DNA from: Chamaecrista fasciculata
Lineage: Eukaryota > Streptophyta > Magnoliopsida > Fabales > Fabaceae
Assembly (NCBI GenBank): GCA_003254925.1
Contig: QANZ01019958.1
Coordinates: 1-64,000, forward strand
DNA length: 64,000 nucleotides
Direction of reading: 5' to 3'
Of this stretch, positions 1-9,146 are shown piece by piece; positions within the stretch are counted from its first letter, which is position 1, and every line of letters starts with the position of its first letter. The notes beneath the pieces are model-generated. The model did not search any database. It was given only the letters and a program-made list of their open reading frames with translations, and was not told where the DNA came from. The position numbers were made by a program, and so were the translations under genes.

Positions 1-765
1 CTGACAAGGTGATAACGTCTGAGTATATGTTTGGTCCTTTGGTTCATGAGGCATTACCAACTCCTGTGTATCTTGAAACTTTCACTCATATTTTTATGCA
101 ATGTGCTCTTAGTCCTTTTATTTTATTTGCACAACCTTTGGGTTCTCCTCCTTTGTTTCATGGTCATAATCCTTTTATGTAAAGATGGTGTTGAAATTTT
201 GGTGCCTTTGACAGTTGTTCTTTGGACTATTTGGTTTCGTCAAAATGAACAATTTCATAATAACCAAATTATGTCTCCTAGTCAGGCGATACACTTGTTT
301 ATGATAACTTTGAATGATGCTCAAGGTCTTACCTATCGTGGCTGTCTCTTTGTCTTTGTGGGTCGATCACATTGGGACCCTCCTAATTTTGGATAGGAGT
401 AAACTACCAAATTGGTCCCTAGATTATTGGCTCGCTGACAGATTGGTCCCCGAATTTTTCTAACGAGTCAAATAGGTCCCCAAATTTTTCTAACATTAGT
501 CAAATAGGTCCCCGAATAACATGCACAGAAGGACCTATTTGAAAAATGTTAGAAAAATTTGGAGACCTATTTGACTCGTTAGAAAAATTCGGGGATCTAT
601 TTGTCAATTTCCTAAATTCGGGGAACAATCTGTCAGCGAGTTAATAATCCAGGGACCAATTTAGTAGTTTACTCTTTTGGATAGGTTAAAGTTAATGGTG
701 ATGTTGTTGAAGTTACTTATTCACTAAGAAATTTGGTGGCAGTTATTAGAGACTTTGTTATATGA
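1..765 (+). pseudogene. LINE-derived RNase H domain, dead and interrupted by a MITE
   Basis: Reading frame 31-396 ends in a tract typical of the region before and at the start of the plant LINE RNase H domain: an LWTIWFRQNE block, then W-D-P-P-N-F-G. In this family the next residue is usually Trp, followed by a K-x-N-x-D strand. Here the codon is TAG, and the expected continuation (VKVNGDVVEV, then SLRNLVAVIRDF) resumes in the same frame at 685, on the far side of the 397-674 insertion, and stops at 763-765. The 5' part of the LINE lies outside the window. The Trp-to-stop reading rests on the family pattern; the frame continuity is seen directly. Confidence 0.72.
397..674. mobile_element. Mutator-type MITE, 278 bp
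   Basis: The two halves are inverted copies. The ends are GAGTAAACTACCAAATTGG at the left and its near-complement finishing in TAGTTTACTC at the right. The flanks TTTTGGATAG (387-396 and 675-684) form a direct target duplication of 9-10 bp, the size produced by Mutator-like transposases. It has no coding capacity. The same TIR start recurs at 13098 and 14333, so the family is present more than once here. Confidence 0.85.
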
Positions 766-2330
766 TGGAAGATGTTAAAATCATGGCCTTTCATTTTGAA
801 CAGTTCGCTTTGAAGAGATTTAATTGCATTTTAAATAATTTTTCATTCTCAAGATTTAAAGGACAAATTCTATATTTCTGGTGCAATCATTAATTTAGCC
901 TATTTGTAATCTAGATACATGCTTCAAGCCTTCAACTGTAATGTTGGTTACTGGGTTTGTTTATATTAATAATATTTAATTAACCTGACAGGCTTTTACA
1001 TTTAAAATGCAATTAAACAATTATGTACCGAATGTTGAAAGAATAGGGTAGCATATTTTAAATCTCTAGAAAATATTGATTTTAATTAAGTAATTTTCAA
1101 TATAATAATAATCCATTATATTTTATACATTATATATAAAACATATCCCTTTTTTAGTTAACATGACACATTTTTTTAATGAAATAATCTAAATATATCG
1201 CGATCACATCCATTTCACACTAGGAAGCATGTACACTTTATTTTGAAGGCGTATCGTCGTGTCAGACACGTGTCATTGTCCAACACTCGTATAACACTGA
1301 CACGACACATATCCATAAATTTTAGAATATAAATCAACTTTTTGTAACTTTAACATGATAGGAAAGAGAAAATAATAATAGATATAACATATATTATGGA
1401 TAAAAGTTATAATTTTTTATTTTTTCATTAAAAATTATGAATATTTAATTATTTATATATATAAATATATGTCTTTCTAGAGTTTAACATGTCGCTGTGT
1501 CCGTGTCATGTCCCGTGTCCGTGTTTCATAGATTTCACATCTCTTTTAGCACCCTCTTTCATTAATTTTTCCCACAAATTTTCCTATTTAGTAGATCATA
1601 AACACGAGCATATTTCATTCTATTCCTTTAACCACAACATGCCACACATAGACCATTTTCCCATGTTTCGTTTCAAAAATATAGATTACTCACTACGTTA
1701 TCGTATGAAATATGAATGCGACACGCGTGAAGCCTACATTAACACCTAAAAAGCCCTAGTCAAAGTCTGGTACCCCACTCAGAAAACTAGAGAGCAAAGT
1801 CTGGTACACTAACCTTATTTTATATAATATAATATAATAATATAATATTATTACCCTCTCTCATCCATATCTACAATTAAAATAATAATAAAAACTAAAG
1901 TCATATATGATTATTTAAATTATCATATTAGTACTTTAACTCTATCCATACACGCATCATAAAGTAACCAGAATATATAACTTTGCCCGATACCAACAAG
2001 TTCATTATATAGATATTGTTAATGTTCTTAATGACCACAACAATAACCTAAACATGAAAATTTAAAAGCATTGGGAATAAGAAAATTCAAGTGTTTCCTC
2101 GAACTACTGCCAGCTGTCAGTTTGTTTCATCCTAGTCCCTAATGGGTCATAATAATGAATGACAATTGATAAGAAACCATCATCAATATCATCATCATCA
2201 TCATTATAGAAACCGTATCATTACCAAAATATTAATACTACCATACGATAGAAGCCTATTTCAAAATCAGAAGAGTTAATATTTGATACTAATAATCATC
2301 GGTAACGGGATAAGATCGGACGGCTACAAT
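766..2330. other. Gene-free AT-rich stretch with one dispersed repeat
   Basis: Apart from the GACACG-rich repeat at 1222-1532 I see only AT-rich DNA, a run of ATA/TAA microsatellite near 1817-1850 and an ATC trinucleotide run near 2180-2202. The last 100 bases should hold the 3' UTR of the minus-strand VOC gene, but I see no clear AATAAA there. Confidence 0.5.
1222..1532. repeat. Dispersed GACACG-rich repeat, copy 1
   Basis: Both ends are built of overlapping GTGTC/GACAC motifs (GTGTCAGACACGTGTC near 1260; GTGTCCGTGTCATGTC near 1497), with an AT-rich middle. An inverse-orientation copy, better preserved, is at 21453-21748. Diverged fragments occur near 33760-34110, 48060-48290 and 52160-52510. 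It has no ORF of note. It is probably a small non-autonomous DNA transposon, but I see no clear target duplication. Confidence 0.6.
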
Positions 2331-3440
2331 TTACGCTTCAGCTTCTGGCTTCTTTGCTGGGGAGCAAATGGTCCACACAAATCCGTACGGGTCTTTCAGC
2401 TTCCCCACGCGCCCACAACACGCGCCTTCACCTTCGACGACGTCGTTTTCAGCAACGGCTCCGGCAGCTACGGCTTTGGTTATAGCGGCTTCAACTTCCT
2501 CGGTCTCCAGGCACAAAACGACGGCGTTTCCACTAGGCTTGAATCTGGCATTGTATAGTTCAAAAGACAAAACGAAATCATCAACACGTCATTTCTATTA
2601 GCATTGAAAATGAACAAAAACGCCCAAAAGTTAGGACGATCGAAGACTAATAAAGGTCGTTTTCAATGAACAATGATTTTTATGTGAAAGCAGTAGTATA
2701 AAGAGCTAAAATACGGTGACAATTTATACATTATTTAACAGATTCAGGAGAATAATTTTATTTCAACAGCAAGATCTCGAAAAAAAAGTCACAACAGATT
2801 CTACGGAAAGAAATTTGTTGTAAACAAAGTTGAGAAATCAACAGCGTCCTCAAGATCTCTAAGCGGAAAAGCATTACCAGTAAATGAAAAAGGAAAGAAA
2901 CATAATGCTAGCAGTAGTATAGTGAAGTTCTATGATAGATAAGGAGTTATAAGGCTAAAATTTCTATAACCAGAGAAGATTCATAGATCATTCCAGTAAA
3001 TGAAAACAGAAAGAAACACAATGCTAGCAGAAGTATAGTGAAATTCTGTGACAGTTAACAAGTAATTAATAATAAGGCTGAAATTTCTATATAACAGAGA
3101 AGATTCATAGATCTATAGATTTTGCAAATAAAAGAAATAGAGGGAGAAAGACTAACGAAGAAGCAGAATCTTCAGCGAGGTCAGAGACGACGAAGGTGAA
3201 GCCAGCAAGCTTCAATTCAGCACGGAGAATGAGAGGTTGTTCTTGCTCAGCTTTGCGTTTGGGATGCAGAGTGCGATCAACCTCCTCGGCGCCGAACGCT
3301 GCCTTGTAGAACAAAACGGCGTCGTTTGCCTTTGGTGCTTCCACCAGCAGATGTGGCTTCACGGCGGTGAAAGACACCGCAGCAGCGACGGCGACGGCGA
3401 CGGTCTCCGATCCACCGTTCTGAACCTCTTGTTGCGCCAT
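2331..3440 (-). CDS. Glyoxalase/VOC-fold protein (At5g48480-like), two exons
   Basis: Exon 1 is 3157-3440 (ATG at 3440) and exon 2 is 2331-2544. The intron 2545-3156 starts GTTAGT and ends TGCCAG. Splicing joins the frames exactly (phase 2) and gives 165 residues. The N-terminus is Ala/Val-rich. The first half-domain includes KPHLLVEAPKANDAVLFYK and a LAGFTFVVSD strand. The second includes NAVVLCLETEEVEAAI and ends in KDPYGFVWTICSP, the usual closing strand of the plant vicinal-oxygen-chelate proteins annotated as lactoylglutathione-lyase-like. These proteins are small and soluble; the plant subgroup's substrate is not established, so no enzyme activity is claimed. No frame lesion is seen. 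The intron contains a tandem duplication (2877-3113). Confidence 0.85.
2877..3113. repeat. Two-copy tandem duplication inside the VOC intron
   Basis: The unit starting CCAGTAAATGAAAA and ending AGATTCATAGATC occurs at 2877-2992 and again at 2993-3113, with small substitutions and one insertion near 3058-3072. It lies wholly within the intron and does not touch either splice site. Confidence 0.8.
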
Positions 3441-3481
3441 TGGTATGCCTGAGAGAGAAAATGAACAAAGTGCAGAGGAAG

Positions 3482-3600
3482 AAGGAAGCTAAAACCCTAA
3501 CCCTAGGAGAGAGAAAGTGTGTACGAAGAAAAGAAGAAGAGGAAAATAGAAATTGCGTGACGAATCGAGTGGTGGGACAGTGTATATATAGAAAGTTGGG
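3482..3600 (-). promoter_or_regulatory. Probable VOC-gene promoter and leader with telo-box
   Basis: Read on the minus strand, a TATATATA box lies at about 3584-3591. The leader contains a telo-box-like AAACCCTAACCCTAG (plus strand, 3493-3507), an element known from promoters and leaders of plant housekeeping genes. Distances (TATA about 145 bp before the ATG) suit a leader of roughly 110 bases. The transcription start is inferred. Confidence 0.5.
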
Positions 3601-3749
3601 GAAGCTGAAACATCTCTTTTGGTGTGTGTTGGGGACAAAACTGGGCTTTGTGAAAATGAACGGCTGATGATCGAGTTCCAATGTTGGAAATGAAAATCAC
3701 AACCGTTAAAATAGGAAAAAGAAAGTTGTGATGTGTCTTAATCTTTTGT

Positions 3750-4213
3750 AAAAGGTCAAAATCTCAAATTGGTCCTAAATATATGATTTAGATTTTAAAA
3801 TGATACTCAATGTTTCATTTGTTTTAGATTGGTTATATATTTTTTCATATTTTTTTAAAATTAGTCACAAACTTACTTACGATATGCGATTTGATCTCAT
3901 TTGTTAATAATTTTAAATAGACAAAAAAAACTCTTTTAAAGTTAATATATAGTTTCAAATAGATCGTATTTGAATCTAATTTGATCGTGTATGTTGGCGG
4001 TTACAACTGGATAGAAAAATTACTTGTTAAAAGTAAATTAACAGTTCTGGATTAGTTGCATCTAAACTTGAAATGAGGGAGATCTAATTAGTTTAGGTCT
4101 AATTTGAGAAATTATTGAAATATGTAGCACTAATTTGAAACAAATGGAATATTTAGGACCAATTTAAAATCTACCCCATATAATTGGAAGTAATATGAGG
4201 TTTTGATCTTTTT
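3750..4213. repeat. Imperfect inverted-repeat MITE-like element
   Basis: The left end AAAAGGTCAAAATCTCA mirrors the right end TGAGGTTTTGATCTTTT, and both are followed inward by a 'lack of'-type AATTGGTCC/GGACCAATTT pair. The middle is AT-rich without coding potential. I could not fix a target duplication. Confidence 0.5.
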
Positions 4214-5228
4214 TAAAGAATATAAATTTATTCATATTCTTTTTTATCTATTATGACAAATTTTTTTAGAAAAAAAAAGTCAAAAACTAAAAATAATTAT
4301 GCCAAAAATTTTTCGTGATGTCTTCTTTTCATTGATAAATCAAAATAGTAATTTAAATTTCTAATTTTGTTATTAAAGTATTTCTGAATTTTTGTAATTT
4401 TATAAAGCATTTATATAAATTTAATGGAAAAAGATTGTTGGGATAGTCTGACAATTCATTACCCTTGCTTTTTTGTTAAATTACGAGATGCTGCCATTTG
4501 AAGAGTCTCGAACGGTCATTTTGGCAGCAACCTCATTAATCAATAATCGTTATCGGTTTAATCAACGACTGTCATTAAACCGACCGTTTTACTCGACACA
4601 TTTTCAAAATCTTTTTCTATTAAATAAATAATTTGTGTTATAAAATATTATATTTGAATGTCCAGCACTATATTCATCAACTTTGGTATATTTCCTAAAT
4701 ATGTAAATGCTTTCCAGACTATATTTATATATAAAATTTAAAATAACTTAATTAAAAATATATAACAACTGACATTTTCACCCACGCGAAGTTATTTGTA
4801 ATAGAAGAAAAGTCATTGGTAAGATTTGAAATAAACAAAAAAAAATTGAGTTTGGATAGTAAACTTTGAAAGGAACAAACATGGTTTAACATGGGCTCAA
4901 CGTGGGTGTTGGGTTGAATTTTTGTTTAAAGGTTAAACATAACGTGGGTGAATTTTCATTTTTGTTTATATTTATTTTTATGCATTACATTTAAATTAGT
5001 TTGATTTATACTATAATTTTAAATGATCCACTATAAAAAAAAAACTCCTTATAATATAATATAGATATATGTGTAATATGTATATACTTTTTTCTTGTCA
5101 ATGTACTCACAATCTCTTGTTTTTTTTTTATTAATGCTAATAAATATAGTTATATACTTTTTTCTTGCTACAATCTAGTTATATACTTATAGGTTTTTAT
5201 AATAATAAAAAAAAACTTATTCCTAGGA
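4214..5228. other. AT-rich stretch without recognisable genes
   Basis: Very AT-rich DNA with poly-A/T tracts. I see no gene, no RNA gene and no clear transposon end. It lies between the MITE-like repeat and the large TIR element. Confidence 0.4.
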
Positions 5229-5240
5229 TGGGTCACGCAG

Positions 5241-5363
5241 AGAAAAAACTAGAAGGAAACGAAGAATTAACTAAGGAAAGTTTCAAAGATGGAAGTAACA
5301 CGACTTTGATTGATCATTTTATTTCTGTTACCCCTCTTCCCTTTTCTTGTGATGAAACAGGTA
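5241..5363 (+). other. Possible captured exon in left arm of the TIR element
   Basis: This insertion, absent from the right arm, reads openly in one frame (core KESFKDGSNTTLIDHF, then PLPFSCDETG) and ends in ACAG followed by GTAAGC, a good splice donor. That looks like a captured exon with its intron boundary. I do not recognise the protein. Confidence 0.3.
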
Positions 5364-5478
5364 AGCAATGTAGTGAGGAATGCTGGAATGCGATTTTCCA
5401 GTCCTGTGGCCCAATCAGCCGGTGCCACGTGGCACTGAATGATTTATTTATTAAATTTTTTTTAAAAAAAAAAGCATA

Positions 5479-5553
5479 AAATCGCAGCATGTGCCACGAT
5501 TTTCCACTGACGCACGTTAGTGGAAAATCGTGGCACGGGCTGCGATTTTTGAC
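5479..5553. repeat. Long near-perfect hairpin (about 35-bp stem)
   Basis: AAATCGCAGC...GTGCCACGATTTTCCACT is followed after a short loop by AGTGGAAAATCGTGGCAC...GCTGCGATTT. It forms a stem of about 35 bp and sits inside the left arm of the 5229-7118 element. A related but poorer version of the CGTGGCAC motif lies in the right arm near 6990-7020. Confidence 0.75.
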
Positions 5554-5611
5554 AAAATTTTATCTAACAAATATCAACAAAAATTACTAACATGATTCTT
5601 AATTTTCTTTT

Positions 5612-6573
5612 GGCCAAAGTCCTATTTTGGTCCCTTAGGTATTTTTCGTTCCATATTGGTCCCACCGTTTTTCAAAATTTGACACAATTGGTCCTCTAAC
5701 GTTTTCCATCCAAAATTTCTATTAAAAGTGACATGGCACTCTGACTTGTTCAATTTCTCTCTCTTTGTTGGCATTAAAACTAATGTGGAAGAGAGAGATC
5801 TCCAAATCAGTCCTAAACCCCAAAACCCATTCTTCCTTTTCATCTTCATCGACTGTCTCTCTCCCACCCACTTCAACGTCTTTGCCAAGCCATAACCTTT
5901 GACTGCAAGAGACTTCGACCAAAAGCCAAAATTGAGGAAAAAAAAATCCATGAAAATCACTCATCCTTTGCCTTAGAGGTCTCATCTCACCTTAGAATCA
6001 AATGGTAGGTAGTGAGTCAATCGCAGGAATTAACTCATATACAGCGTGCGAATCACAAATTAACAAGCTGAAACTACAATTTCTTTCTCGAGAATTGAAT
6101 CCGTCTTGTTTGATTTCGAATTCCCAAAGCAACGGAAAAATCGATGATAATGCCTGTTTTCAAAACTCCGTTCAATGGATAATCCGTCAAGTTCAGTCCC
6201 GTCGCCATTGGTCAGAACTTCGGCATCCTCGGCAAGAGTCGCGTTCACGTCCTCGACCTCTCACCAGGCCCCGCTCTACACATATCGGAGATGGCAGCTT
6301 ACGACATCGCTTGGTCCGAATAGCACGATTCGCTGCTCGTCGCCGCCATTGCCGACGGTTCCATCAAGCTTTATGACCTTGCTCTATCGCTCGCATCCAC
6401 GACGCTGAGACTACACCGAATCTCGATTTGGGATTCAACAACGGTATTGTCGTCGACGTCCTTGCAACATTTTTAAAGACCTCCCGACGGAGGGACCAAT
6501 ATGGAATGAAAAATAACTGAGGGACCAATTTGGAACATTGAGCATAACTGATGGACCAAAATAGGACTTTGGC
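5612..6573 (+). mobile_element. Pack-MULE carrying a PEX7 fragment
   Basis: The ends are GCCAAAGTCCTATTTTGGTC (from 5613) and the inverse GACCAAAATAGGACTTTGGC (to 6573). The flanks carry the direct repeat ATTTTCTTTT (5602-5611 and 6574-6583), a 9-10 bp target duplication as made by Mutator-like transposases. Between the TIRs are host-gene sequence (PEX7-like, 6150-6388) and other sequence of unknown origin (5740-6149). There is no transposase, which fits a Pack-MULE mobilised in trans. Confidence 0.8.
6150..6388 (+). pseudogene. PEX7: Captured 5' fragment of PEX7 (peroxin-7, WD40 receptor)
   Basis: From the ATG at 6150 one frame reads MPVFKTPFNG-stop-SVKFSP, then QNFGILGKSRVHVLDLSPG, AYDIAWSE-stop-HDSLLVAAIADG and SIKLYDLAL. 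This is the start of the plant PEX7 WD40 propeller, the cytosolic receptor for PTS2-type peroxisomal proteins. Two in-frame stops (at about 6180 and 6333) and a short deletion after SVKFSP, relative to the family pattern, make it a pseudogene. The match ends near 6388, so only the first WD repeat region was taken. It has the orientation of a transcript starting inside the Pack-MULE. Confidence 0.85.
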
Positions 6574-7118
6574 ATTTTCTTTTTTAATTCTTCCTTCTTT
6601 CTCCTTTTTTCTCCTTTTTCTCCTCCTTTTTTAACTACCAAAAAAAATATAACAATTATTTTAAATATTACATCAATATAATCTCATAAAATCATTAATA
6701 CTAAGAAAAAAAATTAATTAATTTCAGTTAAAACAAAATTAAATAAAAATAATACTTACATTTTTTTTTCACGAATTTCTCTTCTCTTCTCTTCTTCTCT
6801 TCTTTCCCTTTCTTTCTTCTTGAGTCTCTCTCAAATTTCTCTCAAACTCTCTCTCCTTTGCGGCAACAACCCTAAAAAAACCCCCCCCCCAATTCGCTTA
6901 TATAGAGAGGAGGCAGTTTGATTGGACCATTGTGTGGTCCAATCAACAACAGGAAATCGCGGGTCAAATCGCAATTTTCTGTTCAGAATATCGTGGTCTG
7001 TGCCACGATATCCTGCTTTTCTTAAAGAAAAAATTACAAAAATAAATCAGTCGGCGCCACGTGGCATTGGCTGATTGGGCTGCAGGACTGGAAATCGCAT
7101 TCCAGCCTGCGTGACCCA

Positions 7119-7229
7119 TTAAGAGAATAATTTTTTTTTGATGATTTCAATCCTTTTTTTTGTATTATTAAAATAAAAAAACTTATACTTATATGTCTTT
7201 ATATTCGTTTATATTATAATTCTTTTAAG
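7119..7229. other. AT-rich flank of the TIR element
   Basis: Poly-T and AT-rich DNA, partly the weak outward extension of the inverted similarity of the 5229-7118 element. No gene is seen. Confidence 0.4.
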
Positions 7230-8050
7230 ATTCTTTAAATGTCCATTTGGCCGACAACTTCCGAAGAGAGACGTCTCGCGAGGGTTGCTGAACTTCCTGA
7301 ATCCTGTTTATATATATATATATATATATTATGATTCTCATCAACTGTGGAACTGTGGATTGTTACTTGCTAAATCTTTCGGATTCAGAGTATCAGACTT
7401 GATTGGATAAAGAAAGTTTAAATTGCAAATAAGTCCCTCAATTTAGGTGCATGTGTTGACTACTCCCCATTGTTCAAAAGTTGATAAATCTAGAACCTGG
7501 ACTTCTAATGCCATAAGCTTCCTTCGTCTTCTTTCTCTTAAATTTTTTGATAATTTTGCCCTTTCATCAACCCATCATATCATATCAGCAATTTATTGTT
7601 GCCAAGTGAACAATTTTAGAGTTGTCAAGTCATAAGATACCCATTTTCATAATTAAGTAAATAAGGTTGCATTTGTTACCCTCATTCCTGCTTATTCACC
7701 CCGTTTTCCCAAATTTTAGAGGAATGCATTAACTAATATAATATTTTGGGCCCAAATAATATATAATCTAGTATGCTAAAATATTGTGAATCCATTTAAT
7801 ATTGAGAATCCATTTCCTTTGAATAAGTATAGGGCGTATGTGAAATAAGCAGTATGCCAACTACTTGCAATTTGGCTCCTCAAAAGTTCCAAGTTTAGAA
7901 ATAGATCTTTTTATTTTTTAAAGTAAGTTATATCTTTTTGATCCTATAAAGTTGTAAGGTCTTCTAGTATAATGAATTAGTATTTTAGAATGAACTCTTC
8001 TTATTCAAATATCATTTGAATATGAAGATTTACAACCTAGTAGCAACTAT
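7230..8050. repeat. Truncated copy of the 15026-17161 hAT element's interior
   Basis: This block aligns along its length with 15311-16109: AAATGTCCAT, an (AT)n tract, CTCATCAACTGTGG, GGGCGTATGTGAAATA and CAACCTAGTAGCAACTA occur in the same order and at similar spacing. Identity looks near 90 percent. It lacks the terminal parts seen in the second copy, so it is a fragment. The ORF at 7447-7635 has no counterpart meaning and is not called. Confidence 0.75.
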
Positions 8051-9146
8051 CGTAACTTGCCCATGTTGTCCCTGCTGTTCAATGCTTATAAGTCATCCAA
8101 GATTTGATGGTCTACATAATGCCACATGTTTTATGTTATTTATATGTGTTTGCACCTAATCTTTTCACTCCAAAGCAGCGTTTTTAGTATTTCAATTCAG
8201 CGTTTCATTCTCCTGTGCTTTTTTTTTTATAGCTTTCGTTCCCTCGCACTTTTTTCCTTCTTTCAGCTTTCTAACTTCTTCTCCCTTAGGTTTTGTTTCT
8301 TATCATCTCCACTGGTTCTTTATTCTCAGCTAGTTAGATACAATTTTTTTGGGAGTTTCAATTGTTGTAGATTCTTTGCTGGTTGGACGCCAATTTCAAG
8401 GAGTTTTGATTACTGCAGTTACAGCCACTCTAATGGATATGTACAAGTTTATCTATTTAATAAATTATAATTCATTCTTCATTTCTTGAGATTTTTTATT
8501 CCAGAACGAAGCAAACTTGTGTATGTGAACTAATGGTGCTTGCTTCCCATTAAATTTTTAATCATAATCATTCTTTATCTTGACTATTTCAATGTATACA
8601 AGGCGCACAGACACACCCACTCATATATACATACGTGTGTATAAATATATATATAATTTAACATATATACTTCCTTAACTAAAATCTAAAAGGGAAGGCT
8701 GATTTAGCTAATTTAACATATATGCTGAAAACTCTATTATTTAGTAGTGTTTTAATTATTAATTAGAATTTTTATATTTTTAGAATGCTTAATTTTGTTA
8801 TCCATATCCTGGACAACTACTCATGTTAGAAGTTTTGGTGGAGTTAAAATTCTAGTGTTGCCAATGTTTCATATATGTGGATATATGTTTGTATAGGTTA
8901 AAATCTTTTTGTTTAGTCCTGTGTTTAATCTTTCTGTTCCTCTTGTGAACTACAATCATTGGGATATGGATTCTTTTCTTTATTTTATCTAGAAAATTTG
9001 GACTATGTAATTTTCATTTAATCTTTGGATGATGTAGCCTCTATGTAATGTTTGAGAAAGCATTTAAGTTACTAATATGGCCAACATTGATGTTTGAAGT
9101 TTTATGTTTAAAATTGTGTTAATTTTGTAAGGAAGTAGAAGAATCA
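8051..9146. other. Region upstream of the FAR1-related pseudogene
   Basis: It may contain the old leader and first intron of the FRS gene (a pyrimidine-rich tract at about 8160-8340 and T-rich, intron-like sequence to 9140). No splice assignment could be proved. A short CA/TA microsatellite lies near 8610-8660. Confidence 0.35.

Larger units (their letters stand above)
5229..7118. mobile_element. Large TIR element containing a nested Pack-MULE
   Basis: The outer ends are TGGGTCACGCAG (5229-5240) and CTGCGTGACCCA (7107-7118). Inside these, the arms match again at 5381-5450 and 7020-7106: both contain GGAATGCGATTTCCAGTCCTG-type sequence, CCAATCAGCC and CCACGTGGC. Weaker inverted similarity continues outward to about 5180 and 7190. 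The left arm has about 130 bp not present in the right (5241-5380). The core is split by the younger element at 5612-6573. No transposase is visible, so it is non-autonomous. The superfamily is not settled because I find no clean target duplication. Confidence 0.65.
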
